DNA of 64,000 nt, taken from positions 49,098-113,097 of the forward strand of contig CAMXXV010000002.1 in assembly GCA_947253285.1 (NCBI GenBank), read 5' to 3'. Source of the DNA: an uncultured Candidatus Saccharibacteria bacterium. Its GTDB lineage: Bacteria > Patescibacteriota > Saccharimonadia > Saccharimonadales > Saccharimonadaceae. The notes under the pieces were generated by a model, which made no database searches, had not been told where the DNA came from, and saw only the letters and a program-made list of their open reading frames with translations. Positions 42,356 to 51,648 of the stretch are shown piece by piece. The first letter of the stretch is position 1. Every line of letters starts with the position of its first letter. The translations under genes and the position numbers were made by a program.

Positions 42356-43822
42356 TTATTGCACTACATTGTCGGTAAAATAATTGTGTTTGGTCAGGTA
42401 TTTAAGATACGCGCCGAGCGCTACCAGTCCAACATAAAAGGCTACACTCAAAAGTAAATCCATCTTAAAGTGTATCTGTCCGCCTAAACTGGCGCACCAA
42501 TCAGTTACGCCAATAACCCAGCTCAAGAGACAATGTGCTGGCCAAGCTAACCACTGCGCAATAGCCAGCGGCAAAATAAAGCCTGCTACGCCCGCCGTAA
42601 ACGCAAGTAACATCGCTAGCGGAATCAATGGCACCACTAAAATGTTTGAAACTAATCCCATCAATGGCAAAATATTAGTAAGATATAAAATCACCGGCAA
42701 TGTCACAGCTTGAGCACAAAGTGTCTCCACTACCACTTGGCTAAGCGACTGCGCCCACTTACGATAGCGCCCCACCACCTCTTTAAACACTGCATTAACG
42801 AGTGGCGCCAAAAGTAAGACGCCGCCAAACGACAAAAACGACAGTTGCCAACCAATGTCTTGTAGCTGCCACGGATCAACCAGCACCGTCATTGCCGCGA
42901 CCAGCGCCAAAATCACCGCCGGATGAAAGCGTCGTCCCACGTACCACGCAAGCAAACTCAACCCCGCCACCAAACTGGCGCGCCAAAGCGAAGCGTTGAG
43001 CCCCGCTAATAAATCAAATAAAATAATTAACCCACCGGCTAACAGCAGCGATAGCAACCGTCGCTCCGCAAATAGCCGCCGCGCAAAACGCACAATAATC
43101 GTCAAATTATAGCCACTCGCCACCAAAATATGCGTTAGCGCCGCAATCACAAAGGCACTTTTTAGCTCACCACTCAAATCCGCCTGCTCACCCAACAAAA
43201 TACCAGCCGCCAACGCCGCTTCGTCAGGTGAAAATAGCTGCTTCAATCGGTCGCTAAACTGGTCACGGAGCTTCACTAAATTCCATTTCGGCTCTTGTCG
43301 CCAATTTAAGTTACCCTTAATTGACGCCGCATAAGCACCAAACCCCTGAAACACATGCCCCTTCACCTCAATTAAGTCGCCACGCCGCACTATTGTATTT
43401 ACCGGTAACCCCACATAAACACGTCCCGCCACCCACCGGCCACGCAGTCGTACCTCGGTTAGCGTCAAGCTAGTCTGCTCACTTTGCTGGTCTGGGTCGG
43501 TCGCCACCACGCCCTGCACTACCGCCACGCGCTTCACGACAGTCCGCCACACTGTTAGTTGTCCTTGACTGATTAAGCCACGCCCGCCGCCAATCAGCAT
43601 ACCACCAAACAACGCCACCGGCACCAAATAGCGGTAGCTCCGCCAACCGACCAGCGCAAATAGCGCCACGCCTATTACAACCAAGCTCGCACCAATGTTA
43701 TTAAAACTCGCTGCCGTCCAACGCCAGTTCACTATAATACCAAGCCACGCGCCCAGCAGTATACCACAAGCCAGCGCTAACACCTGCCACACCACATGCA
43801 CTCGCTCGCCCGCCCAATTCAT
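42356..43822 (-). CDS. comEC: ComEC/Rec2-type DNA uptake channel, without beta-lactamase domain
   Basis: 488 residues. Two N-terminal helices lead to an OB-like extracellular region (about 85-185) and then the multi-helix competence domain (about 195-470), with the family pattern A-L-A-A-G-I-L-L-G-E near 207, A-A-L-T-H-I-L-V-A-S-G-Y-N near 230, and R-A-S-L-V-A-G. The metallo-beta-lactamase-like C-terminal domain of full-length (~750 residue) ComEC is missing, as in other small genomes. It should pass single-stranded DNA into the cytoplasm, in concert with the type IV pili in this window. Its stop abuts that of the convergent L,D-transpeptidase gene with no spacer. Confidence 0.92.
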   Translation of the reverse strand: MNWAGERVHVVWQVLALACGILLGAWLGIIVNWRWTAASFNNIGASLVVIGVALFALVGWRSYRYLVPVALFGGMLIGGGRGLISQGQLTVWRTVVKRVAVVQGVVATDPDQQSEQTSLTLTEVRLRGRWVAGRVYVGLPVNTIVRRGDLIEVKGHVFQGFGAYAASIKGNLNWRQEPKWNLVKLRDQFSDRLKQLFSPDEAALAAGILLGEQADLSGELKSAFVIAALTHILVASGYNLTIIVRFARRLFAERRLLSLLLAGGLIILFDLLAGLNASLWRASLVAGLSLLAWYVGRRFHPAVILALVAAMTVLVDPWQLQDIGWQLSFLSFGGVLLLAPLVNAVFKEVVGRYRKWAQSLSQVVVETLCAQAVTLPVILYLTNILPLMGLVSNILVVPLIPLAMLLAFTAGVAGFILPLAIAQWLAWPAHCLLSWVIGVTDWCASLGGQIHFKMDLLLSVAFYVGLVALGAYLKYLTKHNYFTDNVVQ

Positions 43823-43828
43823 ACCCCT

Positions 43829-43834
43829 ATTTTA
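43829..43834 (-). promoter_or_regulatory. Extended -10 box of comEC, leaderless spacing
   Basis: TGG-TAAAAT ends exactly 6 bases before the comEC ATG; a TTGACA-like element (CTTGACAG read on plus as the mirror, CTGTCAAG on minus) is not in position, so the TG extension may matter. Confidence 0.6.
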
Positions 43835-43877
43835 CCACCTTGACAGCACCAGAGTCTTGCGCTAAAATTAAGTTGTT

Positions 43878-43953
43878 GGGTCGATAGCTCAGTTGGTAGA
43901 GCACGGGCCTTTTAAGCCTGGTGTCGCGGGTTCGAGACCCGCTCGACCCACCA
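43878..43953 (+). tRNA. tRNA-Lys (UUU)
   Basis: GGGTCGA/TCGACCC acceptor, anticodon loop CTTTTAA giving TTT, and encoded CCA. A likely MnmA substrate. TAAAAT ends 9 bases upstream. Confidence 0.95.
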
Positions 43954-43962
43954 AACTTTTTT

Positions 43963-43983
43963 CACCCGTTATGGGTGTTTTTT
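43963..43983 (+). terminator. Terminator of tRNA-Lys (UUU)
   Basis: CACCC-GTTAT-GGGTG followed by TTTTTT. Confidence 0.85.
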
Positions 43984-44003
43984 GTTACCTAAGCAAACTA
44001 GGG

Positions 44004-44009
44004 TATAAT
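44004..44009 (+). promoter_or_regulatory. -10 box of the NMP kinase gene, leaderless spacing
   Basis: TATAAT ends exactly 6 bases before ATG 44016. Confidence 0.65.
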
Positions 44010-44015
44010 AATTTT

Positions 44016-44645
44016 ATGAACGACCAAATTACTCGCTGGCTTGGCACGGGCGCCATCAATATCTTCGGCGCACCATTAGCTGGCAAAGATACACTCGGGC
44101 TTAAGCTCACCAACCTATTCAACGCCCAATTCATTAGTAGTGGCGACCTAGTGCGCGCCGCCGCAGCACATAATAACAGCCCTAAAATTCAAGAAGCAGC
44201 TAAAACTAATGCGCAAGGTATTTTAACTCCCACTAAAGAATTCCAAGAATTAATCATCCCTTATCTCAAATCTACCGATTTTGATGGCAAGCCACTAATT
44301 TTAAGTTCCGTTGGCCGCTGGTATGGCGAAGAGGTTCCGGTTATGGCGGCGCTCGAAGAATCACATCACCCACTCAAGGCCGTCATCATCCTTGACTTGC
44401 CGGAAGCAATTATTCGCGAACGCTGGGCCTACGCGCAAGCACACCCGCGTAACGGTGGCCGCGCCGACGACCAAAATATCGCCACTTTAGAGCGCCGACT
44501 TGATGAATTTAGCGCTAAAACGCAGCCTGTTCTCGATAAATTTGACCGACTCGGAATCAGCATCCACATCAATAGCAACCGTCCCGAGCCAGAAGTACTT
44601 GAAGACACCATTGCGCAGCTCGCCGCTTTTGCCGCTAGCCACTAG
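44016..44645 (+). CDS. Adenylate-kinase-like nucleoside monophosphate kinase
   Basis: 209 residues. The P-loop is G-A-P-L-A-G-K-D-T at about 14-22, departing from the usual G-P-P-G-A-G-K-G-T. I-S-S-G-D-L-V-R fits the AMP-binding helix of adenylate kinases, and G-R-A-D-D with R-R-L-D-E-F near 150-165 fits the end of a short LID. The zinc-type long LID is absent. The natural substrate cannot be told from sequence, so no adk symbol is given. ATG 44016 is set by the TATAAT; a longer frame starts inside tRNA-Lys and is not credible. Confidence 0.85.
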   Translation: MNDQITRWLGTGAINIFGAPLAGKDTLGLKLTNLFNAQFISSGDLVRAAAAHNNSPKIQEAAKTNAQGILTPTKEFQELIIPYLKSTDFDGKPLILSSVGRWYGEEVPVMAALEESHHPLKAVIILDLPEAIIRERWAYAQAHPRNGGRADDQNIATLERRLDEFSAKTQPVLDKFDRLGISIHINSNRPEPEVLEDTIAQLAAFAASH

Positions 44646-44660
44646 TCTAGTGCACAAAGC

Positions 44661-46469
44661 CTAATCGTCGTCGCGCTTCAACATCACCATAAACGCATCG
44701 GCAGGAATATCCACCTTGCCGAAGCGCTTCATGCGCTTCTTACCTCTAGCCTGCTTGGCTAGTAATTTCTTTTTACGCGACACATCACCACCGTACAACG
44801 GACCAGTCACATCTTTACGATACGACGACAAATCTTCACGGGCAATAAACTTACCACCAATTGCTGCTTGTAAGCTCACCGCAAACTGCTGTCGCGGAAT
44901 TACTTCCTTCAACTTCTTACAAACTTCCCGCCCTAAGCGCGCCGACTCACTACGATGACACATCAAGCTAAGCGCCGATATCATCTCACCTGCCACATAA
45001 AAGTCCACTCGCACCAAGTCTTCCGTGCGGTAGCCAATTAAATCATAATTAAACGTGCCATAGCCCGCCGTCGCTGACTTTAATTGGTCATAAAAGTCCG
45101 TCAGCAAGTTTGCCATTGGCGCCTCAAAGTCAATCACCGCTCGGTCGCCGATATAGCTCACGTTCTTTTGCAAACCGCGCTTCTGCACCACCAGCTGAAT
45201 AATCGTACCCACATATTCCTTGGGCGCCACTAATTCACCACCAATCCACGGCTCGGCAATCTCAGCCACTAATGACCGGTCAGGCAAATCACTAGCCGAC
45301 TCGATATCCAATTCTTCCCCATTATTAAGCAATACATGATAATTTGTCGACGGGTTCGTAACAATCAAATCAAGATTATATTCGCGCTCCAAACGTTCGC
45401 GCACAATATCCATATGGAGCAAACCAAGAAAGCCCAGTCGCAAGCCAAACCCCAACACTGGCGAGTTCTCCGGTGTGTAGCGAAGTACCGAGTCACTCAA
45501 CGCTAGTTTTTCCACGTCATCCTTCAACTCCTGATAATATTCATTTGAGGTCGGGAAAAATCCGGCATACACAAACGGCTTTACTTCCTTGTAGCCCGGT
45601 AACGGCGTCACATTCGGGCAACTCACCTCGCCCCGCTCTTCCACTACCTCAGACTTCAGTATCACCGTGTCGCCAACCCGCGCCTCGCGCGTAGTCTTTA
45701 AATTGGTTACAATATAACCAATTTCACTGGTATTCAGGGCGTCATCCGGCTTCATATCCGGCGCCAAGTGTCCTACTTCTAGTGCTAAAGCATTCGCTCC
45801 AGTCGCCATCATATGAATTGCTGCCGACTTCGGCAACTTACCGTCCACAACGCGCACGTAAAGCACTACACCACGATAATCATCATAATAACTATCAAAA
45901 ATCAAAGCACGCAACGGCTGGTCAGGCTGACTAGTTGGCGCCGGCACCTGCGCAATAATGGCATCCATCACCGCCGCTACATTCTCGCCCGTCTTGGCAC
46001 TCACCTTGATAATATCCGACTCGTCGCAGCCGAGCAAATTAACAATTTCTGCCGACACCTTTGGTACATCCGAGGCGGGCAGATCGATTTTATTTAGCAC
46101 TGGGATAATCGTCAACCCAGCATCCATTGCCAAATAAACATTAGTCAGTGTCTGCGCCTGCACACCCTGCGTGGCATCCACCACCAACACCGCGCCTTCC
46201 ACTGCCGCGAGCGAACGCGACACCTCGTATGAAAAGTCCACGTGCCCCGGTGTGTCAATCAAATTAAGGTCGTAACCTTTGTAATGCATGCGTACCGGCG
46301 ACAACTTAATTGTAATACCCTTCTCACGCTCCAAATCCATTGAGTCAAGCAGCTGCGACTTCATGTCACGCTTACTCACCGTGCCGCTGAGCTCCATCAT
46401 CCGGTCAGCTAACGTTGACTTACCGTGGTCGATATGGGCAATAATACAAAAATTCCGAATCGAATCCAT
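44661..46469 (-). CDS. lepA: Elongation factor 4 (LepA)
   Basis: Ribosome-associated GTPase implicated in back-translocation and 30S assembly. 602 residues, full length. G1 is A-H-I-D-H-G-K-S-T near 11-19, G3 is D-T-P-G-H near 75, and G4 is N-K-I-D near 129. The LepA-specific C-terminal domain with R-Q-Q-F-A-V-S-L-Q-A-A-I-G-G-K and K-K-L-L-A-K-Q-A-x-G-K-K-R-M is present. The ATG overlaps the murJ stop by one base (TAATG), with AAGGA about 15 bases back in murJ, so translation is probably coupled. The ftsH-murJ-lepA order forms one transcription unit. Confidence 0.97.
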   Translation of the reverse strand: MDSIRNFCIIAHIDHGKSTLADRMMELSGTVSKRDMKSQLLDSMDLEREKGITIKLSPVRMHYKGYDLNLIDTPGHVDFSYEVSRSLAAVEGAVLVVDATQGVQAQTLTNVYLAMDAGLTIIPVLNKIDLPASDVPKVSAEIVNLLGCDESDIIKVSAKTGENVAAVMDAIIAQVPAPTSQPDQPLRALIFDSYYDDYRGVVLYVRVVDGKLPKSAAIHMMATGANALALEVGHLAPDMKPDDALNTSEIGYIVTNLKTTREARVGDTVILKSEVVEERGEVSCPNVTPLPGYKEVKPFVYAGFFPTSNEYYQELKDDVEKLALSDSVLRYTPENSPVLGFGLRLGFLGLLHMDIVRERLEREYNLDLIVTNPSTNYHVLLNNGEELDIESASDLPDRSLVAEIAEPWIGGELVAPKEYVGTIIQLVVQKRGLQKNVSYIGDRAVIDFEAPMANLLTDFYDQLKSATAGYGTFNYDLIGYRTEDLVRVDFYVAGEMISALSLMCHRSESARLGREVCKKLKEVIPRQQFAVSLQAAIGGKFIAREDLSSYRKDVTGPLYGGDVSRKKKLLAKQARGKKRMKRFGKVDIPADAFMVMLKRDDD

Positions 46470-48157
46470 TATTTTACCAACATCCTTCTCAACAAAAGCT
46501 TACGGATATAACGAATTACCGGCACAATCTCTTCAATGCGTAATAGATACGACGCAGCGCCATAGACCACGCCCGACACCATCATGATTAGCAGCAACGG
46601 GAAGATTACCATTAGCATATTCTGATTTTCAAAGCGCAAATTAAAGATTCGTACCATCAGGTAAGTTACTACACCCATTGCCACCGTAGCGGCCACCATC
46701 TTAAAAATCGCCAACCAGAATTTGTGCGTAAATAGGTTAGGCACCTTACGCAAAATCAACACAAACAACGCTACTAATTCTAGCAGTGCCCAAATCACCT
46801 GCGCCCATGCAACGCCCATAATGCCACTATGTAAACCAAATACAAACCATAATTCCAACGCCACTGAAATCGAAAGTGTCACCAAAGAGACTCGAAACGG
46901 TGTCTTGGTATCTTGAAAGGCATAAAAGCTACGGCTCGCCAAGTGAAACACCGAACGCAGGAAGGTTGCAATACAGAGAATACCTAACAAAGTCGCAATT
47001 AGACTGTTACCACCGCGGTCGATAATTGACACAATGTAGCCACGCACAAAGAACATACCGATTGCCGTCGGCAAAGCCAGCCACACAATCGTGCGCAATG
47101 TCGAACGCAGCTGCTTTGCAAAACGGTCAGTGTCACCCGCGCCAGCATCATCACTCAGTTGCGGAAAGGCAGCAGTTGAAATTGCCACACCAATCAAATT
47201 AATCGGCATATTGTACAGCGTACCCGCCTGCTGATAGGCGCGAATCGTACCATCCACCATACGGCTCGCAAGGTTCGTATCAATCATCGCGCTCACATAG
47301 TCCAAACCTTGGTCGGCTGAACGAGTTGGCAGGAGCGACAGCACCTTACGGAAGCCATGATTCTTCCAAAAAATCTTAAATTGGTAATCAAAGCCTAAGC
47401 CCGCCAAACCAAACACTGCCATCACCAGTTGCAACACCGCACCAATCACCACGCCAATTGCCACGCCCATAATACCACCGCCAAATATCTGGTGGCCAAA
47501 AATCGTCACGCCATCAGTCAAGAAAAGCGCGCCAATAATAATACCAATGTTATATACAATCGGCGACACGGCATAAAACACAAATCGCCCCACCGCCTGC
47601 TGCATCGACCCAATTACACTCGCAATTGAGAAAAGAAACGGGTTGATGGCAATCACGCGCATCATACTGGTTGCCAACACCTGTCCTGATTCCGATAGAC
47701 CCGGTCCTACCACATAGCGCACTAGCCACGGTGCAAAAATCATAATTAGCACTGAGATAATCAGCGCCATAATGGCAAAAAAGTTAATCAGCGACGCACT
47801 CATTTGCCACGCGCTCTCACGCTGATTCTTCGCCATACGGGCGTTGAATACCGGAATAAAGGTCACCGACAGTGCGCCACTCACCAATATTAGATACATA
47901 AAGTCAGGGATACTAAAAGCCACTGTGTAGGCATCAATCCCCACTTTATAAGTATCAAGATACATGGAGTTTAAGAGGCGGTCGCGATAAATACCCAGCA
48001 ACGCCGAAATAAGTGTTGAACTCGAAAGGAGGAGCGCCGCCAAGCGCACCCCCATTTTTTGATTCGATTTAGCAATCGCTACGAGGGCACGGTTGCGCCG
48101 GCGCTCATAACTCGCCGTCGCCCGCCGCTTTAATAACTCTCGCAATCGGTTGAACAC
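46469..48157 (-). CDS. murJ: Lipid II flippase MurJ
   Basis: Moves lipid-linked peptidoglycan precursor across the membrane. 562 residues with about 14 hydrophobic helices and the MVIN-family start (L-L-S-S-S-T-L-I-S-A-L-L-G-I-Y-R-D-R-L-L, near 45). The N-terminal 35 residues are basic and cytoplasmic. The S-L-L-P-T-R-S-A-D-Q-G-L-D-Y stretch near 275 and R-S-F-Y-A-F-Q-D-T-K-T-P near 420 are typical. Start is GTG 48157, 10 bases after the ftsH stop, with AGGGG upstream. Its presence shows that the cell makes its own peptidoglycan, in keeping with the L,D-transpeptidase gene. Confidence 0.94.
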   Translation of the reverse strand: MFNRLRELLKRRATASYERRRNRALVAIAKSNQKMGVRLAALLLSSSTLISALLGIYRDRLLNSMYLDTYKVGIDAYTVAFSIPDFMYLILVSGALSVTFIPVFNARMAKNQRESAWQMSASLINFFAIMALIISVLIMIFAPWLVRYVVGPGLSESGQVLATSMMRVIAINPFLFSIASVIGSMQQAVGRFVFYAVSPIVYNIGIIIGALFLTDGVTIFGHQIFGGGIMGVAIGVVIGAVLQLVMAVFGLAGLGFDYQFKIFWKNHGFRKVLSLLPTRSADQGLDYVSAMIDTNLASRMVDGTIRAYQQAGTLYNMPINLIGVAISTAAFPQLSDDAGAGDTDRFAKQLRSTLRTIVWLALPTAIGMFFVRGYIVSIIDRGGNSLIATLLGILCIATFLRSVFHLASRSFYAFQDTKTPFRVSLVTLSISVALELWFVFGLHSGIMGVAWAQVIWALLELVALFVLILRKVPNLFTHKFWLAIFKMVAATVAMGVVTYLMVRIFNLRFENQNMLMVIFPLLLIMMVSGVVYGAASYLLRIEEIVPVIRYIRKLLLRRMLVK

Positions 48158-48167
48158 TACTAAGCCC

Positions 48168-50075
48168 CTAATACAACTTAGCGGCGTCTGGTAACTTTGC
48201 GCCCTTAAATAACTCGGCCACTTGGTCGGCGTCTAAAGTCTCATGCTCTAGTAAAGCATCCTTAATCTTCTCAAGGTACTCACGATTTTCCGTCAACACT
48301 AGCTCAGCGCGATGCGCTGCTTCATCAATCAACTCGCGCACTTCGTCGTCAATCTCTTGTGCCGTCCGCTCTGAATATGGTCGCTCACGACCCAAACGGT
48401 CCATCATGAGACCACCTTCATCTTCATGGAAAACTTGGTCACGCAGCTTCGTGCCCATACCTTGCTCGATAATCATCTCACGCGCCATGCCAGTTGCAGC
48501 TCTTAGATCAGAACCAGCACCAGTAGTGATATGGTTAGCGCCATAAATCAGCTTTTCTGCCACACGGCCGCCCAAAGCACGCGCCAAGCTATCTTTATAT
48601 TCCACTAGCGAAGTATATGGGCGATCTTCAGCCGGTAACGTCCAGGTCACGCCGCCCGTACCACCGCGCGGAATGATAGTTACCTTGTGAACATTATCGC
48701 TATCTGGCAAGACTTGCGCCACTAGCGCATGGCCACCTTCATGATAAGCCGTCATAATGCGATCTTTCTCTGACATTGGGCGATTCTTGCGCTCTGGACC
48801 AATTGCTACCTTTTCAAACGCCTCGGTAACGTCAGCGTTGCTAATCTTCTTCCGATTTTCACGTGCTGCCCGAATTGCTGCCTCGTTTGCGATATTGGCT
48901 AAGTCAGCACCAGATGAACCAGTAGTTTTAGCCGCCAAAGCATCAAGGTCAACGTCGTCTTCGGTCGGCTTATTCTTAAAGTGCACCTTTAAAATAGCCA
49001 AGCGGTCACGCCGTTCTGGCAAAGTAATATTCACCCGACGGTCAAACCGACCAGGGCGGAGTAGGGCAGGGTCTAGTACATCAACACGGTTAGTTGCTGC
49101 TAGTACAATTACATTCTGCTCCTTATCAAAGCCGTCCATCTCCACCAATATCTGGTTGAGGGTCTGCTCGCGTTCATCGTGGCCACCGCCCATGCCACTA
49201 CCACGCCGACGGCCAACGGCATCGATTTCATCGATAAAGATAATACATGGAGCATTACGCTTCGCCTTGTCAAACAAATCACGCACGCGCGAAGCACCAA
49301 CACCAACAAACATTTCCACAAATTCTGAACCAGAAATTGAGAAGAATGGCACCCCTGCTTCACCGGCTACAGCGCGCGCTAGCATTGTCTTACCAGTTCC
49401 TGGAGGGCCAACCAATAGTACACCCTTTGGAATCCGCGCACCAACTTGGCGGAACTTCTTTGGGTGGCGCAAAAAGTCCACAACCTCAGTTAAATCTTGC
49501 TTGGCGTTCTCATTACCCGCAATTGAACTAAACCGTGTATCCGCTTTACTACTCTCATAAAGCTTAGCACGACTCTTGCCAAAACCAAGCGAATTGTTAT
49601 TCTGTGCCCCAGCTTGGCGCATCATCCACACAAAGAAGATGAACACCACTAGCGTTGGCACTACAAGCATTGCAATATTCCATAGGGCATCAGCACTATG
49701 ATCCATTGGCTTTACTTCATACTGTACACGCTTGATATCTAAGCCCTGTTCCGAAGCAGAGGCGCCAGTTGGAATACGCGAACGAAAACTTGGCGTCAAC
49801 TCCGGCTTATTATCCTTGCCGCGCATTATTACCGAGAGCTCTGTACCCTGCTCTTTAATTTTTGCTACTTTACCGTCATTCACCGCCCGCACTAGGTCAG
49901 TAAATGAAATCTCTTGCACATTCTTGTGTGTACCTAGAGACTTTACAACGAGCCCGGCTAGTGCTGCTATAATCAAACAAAAGATAATTGTTTTAATCCA
50001 GCGCCCAGCGCCACCACTGTTGTTGCTACGACGTGGTCGCCTAGTCAGGTTCACTTTTCTATTATTTGAATCCAT
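48168..50075 (-). CDS. ftsH: ATP-dependent zinc metalloprotease FtsH
   Basis: Membrane AAA+ protease for quality control. 635 residues. Basic N-terminus, helix 1 at about 28-47, a periplasm-side domain to about 125, and helix 2 at about 128-147. The AAA+ module has G-P-P-G-T-G-K-T near 227, [11 protein letters not shown] near 285, and the second-region-of-homology Arg residues in R-P-G-R-F-D-R. The zinc site is H-E-G-G-H near 444 (canonical HEAGH), with the third ligand Asp in the G-A-G-S-D-L region. Length and order are normal. The start is fixed by a TAAGAT 6 bases upstream. Confidence 0.97.
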   Translation of the reverse strand: MDSNNRKVNLTRRPRRSNNSGGAGRWIKTIIFCLIIAALAGLVVKSLGTHKNVQEISFTDLVRAVNDGKVAKIKEQGTELSVIMRGKDNKPELTPSFRSRIPTGASASEQGLDIKRVQYEVKPMDHSADALWNIAMLVVPTLVVFIFFVWMMRQAGAQNNNSLGFGKSRAKLYESSKADTRFSSIAGNENAKQDLTEVVDFLRHPKKFRQVGARIPKGVLLVGPPGTGKTMLARAVAGEAGVPFFSISGSEFVEMFVGVGASRVRDLFDKAKRNAPCIIFIDEIDAVGRRRGSGMGGGHDEREQTLNQILVEMDGFDKEQNVIVLAATNRVDVLDPALLRPGRFDRRVNITLPERRDRLAILKVHFKNKPTEDDVDLDALAAKTTGSSGADLANIANEAAIRAARENRKKISNADVTEAFEKVAIGPERKNRPMSEKDRIMTAYHEGGHALVAQVLPDSDNVHKVTIIPRGGTGGVTWTLPAEDRPYTSLVEYKDSLARALGGRVAEKLIYGANHITTGAGSDLRAATGMAREMIIEQGMGTKLRDQVFHEDEGGLMMDRLGRERPYSERTAQEIDDEVRELIDEAAHRAELVLTENREYLEKIKDALLEHETLDADQVAELFKGAKLPDAAKLY

Positions 50076-50081
50076 AGTTCT

Positions 50082-50087
50082 ATCTTA
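50082..50087 (-). promoter_or_regulatory. Extended -10 box of ftsH, leaderless spacing
   Basis: TGA-TAAGAT ends exactly 6 bases before the ftsH ATG. Confidence 0.5.
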
Positions 50088-50101
50088 TCATAAACCGCCA
50101 A

Positions 50102-50980
50102 TTACTGCATCACCAACTGCAGTTCTCTTGTGGTTACGCGCGCCCTAATTTTGCCCACTTGGTAGCACTTATTGGGCTGAGCTGTCCGTGCAAATTGCAA
50201 TAACTCCATCAACTGGGGGCGAGTTAATTGTACCGCTGTTATTTGCCTTAACACCTCCAACGCTACCAAGTCCGACCACATAATTAAATCATAACGCTTT
50301 AACGTCAATTCTTTGCCGCAATAACACACAGAACGATGTACCAAATCTGCTACCAACTGCTCAATCTCCTGCTTTAATTTAACTTGCCGCCGATAAAGTT
50401 TTAACCAAGCTTGGCGCTGGTCAACGGTTAAATCAACTAGACAGTAACGCACACGATTTCGTAAATAGTGCAGGGAAGTGTTAGTCTGGTCTTCATGCCA
50501 AGGCAAATCGCGTTCCAGCGCCTCGCAAATTAGCTCAAATTTAGGGCAGGAGAGCAGGGGACGCACTGCCCCACCGAGCGGCGCAATACCCCGCCACCCC
50601 GTGCCTCGTATCAAATTGATAACCATCGTCTCAACTAAGTCGTTCAAGTGATGTGCTGTCACTAGCTCGGCATGCTCCTGAACACAAACCGACCGTAAAA
50701 ATTGATATCGCCGCGCCCGCGCCTCTGCTTCACTCGTCTGTGGCGTTAAATCCGCCGTCGCTAAATAAAATCGCACCCCATATTGCTGTGCCAAACGCGC
50801 CACAAACTGCGCATCCTTATGTGACGCCTCTCCTCGAATTCCATGGTCAAAGTGCGCCACCACAAAATCACGCGGCCAAATTGCATCTGGTAAATGCTGG
50901 GCACGCCACTTGGCTTGCGCCGCGCGCGCCAACAGTACCACTGAATCGACCCCACCCGACACGGCTAACACGTATTTCAT
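50102..50980 (-). CDS. tilS: tRNA(Ile)-lysidine synthase, short form
   Basis: Converts C34 of tRNA-Ile (CAU) to lysidine so it reads AUA. The PP-loop S-G-G-V-D-S-V-V is at residues 8-15. H-F-D-H-G-I-R near 48 and T-A-H-H-L-N-D near 125 are conserved, with the R-N-x-x-R (L-R-N-R-V-R) motif near 187. At 292 residues it lacks most of the C-terminal domains of E. coli TilS (432 residues), but similar short forms occur in other bacteria. It has its own TAAAAT 6 bases before the ATG and sits between ftsH and the two tRNA(CAU) genes. Confidence 0.92.
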   Translation of the reverse strand: MKYVLAVSGGVDSVVLLARAAQAKWRAQHLPDAIWPRDFVVAHFDHGIRGEASHKDAQFVARLAQQYGVRFYLATADLTPQTSEAEARARRYQFLRSVCVQEHAELVTAHHLNDLVETMVINLIRGTGWRGIAPLGGAVRPLLSCPKFELICEALERDLPWHEDQTNTSLHYLRNRVRYCLVDLTVDQRQAWLKLYRRQVKLKQEIEQLVADLVHRSVCYCGKELTLKRYDLIMWSDLVALEVLRQITAVQLTRPQLMELLQFARTAQPNKCYQVGKIRARVTTRELQLVMQ

Positions 50981-50986
50981 ATCTCT

Positions 50987-50992
50987 ATTTTA
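50987..50992 (-). promoter_or_regulatory. Extended -10 box of tilS, leaderless spacing
   Basis: TGG-TAAAAT ends exactly 6 bases before the tilS ATG. Confidence 0.65.
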
Positions 50993-51013
50993 CCACCCCA
51001 TTACGCAACAGTC

Positions 51014-51042
51014 TTGACAAATTGTCCATTTTTTGCTACTAT
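51014..51042 (+). promoter_or_regulatory. Promoter of the 66-residue protein gene
   Basis: TTGACA (51014-51019), 17 bases, TACTAT (51037-51042). The expected start is about 26 bases before ATG 51076. Confidence 0.65.
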
Positions 51043-51075
51043 ATAACCATTAAGTTAATAAACAATAGAGAAAAT

Positions 51076-51276
51076 ATGCAACTAATCGATACCCTTCCAA
51101 CCACCACCAACAACAATATCAGCACTAAGACACGTCGCCGCTTCGGACGCTTCGTCAGCCGCCAACTACAACAGCTTGAACACGACCCAGCCAATGACGA
51201 CATTGACCAAATCTACGCCGAAATCAAAGCCGCTCAGGCTATCGCTGTCCGCGCCTTAGCTACTCGATGTCACTAG
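51076..51276 (+). CDS. Small basic/helical protein, unknown function
   Basis: 66 residues. A Thr/Asn-rich start is followed by a basic patch (T-R-R-R-F-G-R-F) and a charged helical half (Q-L-Q-Q-L-E-H-D to the end) with periodic Ala and Leu that could form a short coiled coil. No family recognised. The case for a real gene is a consensus promoter just upstream, an ATG with a short leader, and no competing ORF on this side; against it is the lack of a Shine-Dalgarno sequence. It lies just before tRNA-Met. Confidence 0.55.
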   Translation: MQLIDTLPTTTNNNISTKTRRRFGRFVSRQLQQLEHDPANDDIDQIYAEIKAAQAIAVRALATRCH

Positions 51277-51348
51277 CCCACCCACCTTTAAGCACATTTT
51301 GTTTGCATTATATCAGACAGTTTGTTATAATAATTAAGCATGTAAGTT

Positions 51349-51425
51349 GGCTCCGTAGCTCAGCTGGTTAGAGCACGAGACTCATAAGCTCGGGGTCGCT
51401 GGTTCGAGCCCAGCCGGCGCCACCA
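51349..51425 (+). tRNA. tRNA-Met (CAU), elongator type
   Basis: Anticodon loop CTCATAA giving CAT; the body resembles the elongator tRNA-Met (GTAGCTCAGCTGGTTAGAGCAC), though tRNA-Ile2 cannot be excluded. The acceptor GGCTCCG/CGGCGCC contains a T4/C69 mismatch, and A31 faces G39 in the anticodon stem. CCA is encoded. TGT-TATAAT lies 17 bases upstream. Confidence 0.88.
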
Positions 51426-51475
51426 ATGCATTGCGTTTAACAATTTACCAACTATATGTTATAATATAGTTATAT

Positions 51476-51553
51476 CGCGGGGTGGAGCAGCCTGGTTAGC
51501 TCGCTTGGCTCATAACCAAGAGGTCGTTAGTTCAAATCTGACCCCCGCTACCA
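51476..51553 (+). tRNA. Initiator tRNA-fMet (CAU)
   Basis: CGCGGGG with a 3' CCCCGCT arm, so positions 1 and 72 (C/T) do not pair, the initiator hallmark. Anticodon stem TTGG/CCAA with loop CTCATAA, and encoded CCA. TGT-TATAAT ends 10 bases upstream. Confidence 0.95.
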
Positions 51554-51564
51554 AGAACTTATTA

Positions 51565-51589
51565 CCCCTCTTTCTAGAGGGGTTTTATT
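51565..51589 (+). terminator. Terminator of tRNA-fMet
   Basis: CCCCTC-TTTCTA-GAGGGG followed by TTTTATT. Confidence 0.85.
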
Positions 51590-51614
51590 GATATAAAATC
51601 TAATATCATAAATT

Positions 51615-51642
51615 AAAACACCCCCTTGCATGGGGGTGTTTT
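51615..51642 (-). terminator. Terminator of the pilus operon (symmetrical)
   Basis: AAAACACCCCC-TTGCAT-GGGGGTGTTTT, 11-bp stem, just after the last minor-pilin stop at 51649. A-rich on one side and T-rich on the other, so it can work in both directions. Confidence 0.85.
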
Positions 51643-51648
51643 AATCAC

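Noticed and set aside
43893..44015. In-frame extension of the NMP kinase upstream to 43893.
   Set aside because: It would start inside tRNA-Lys; a TATAAT and the family start point to ATG 44016.
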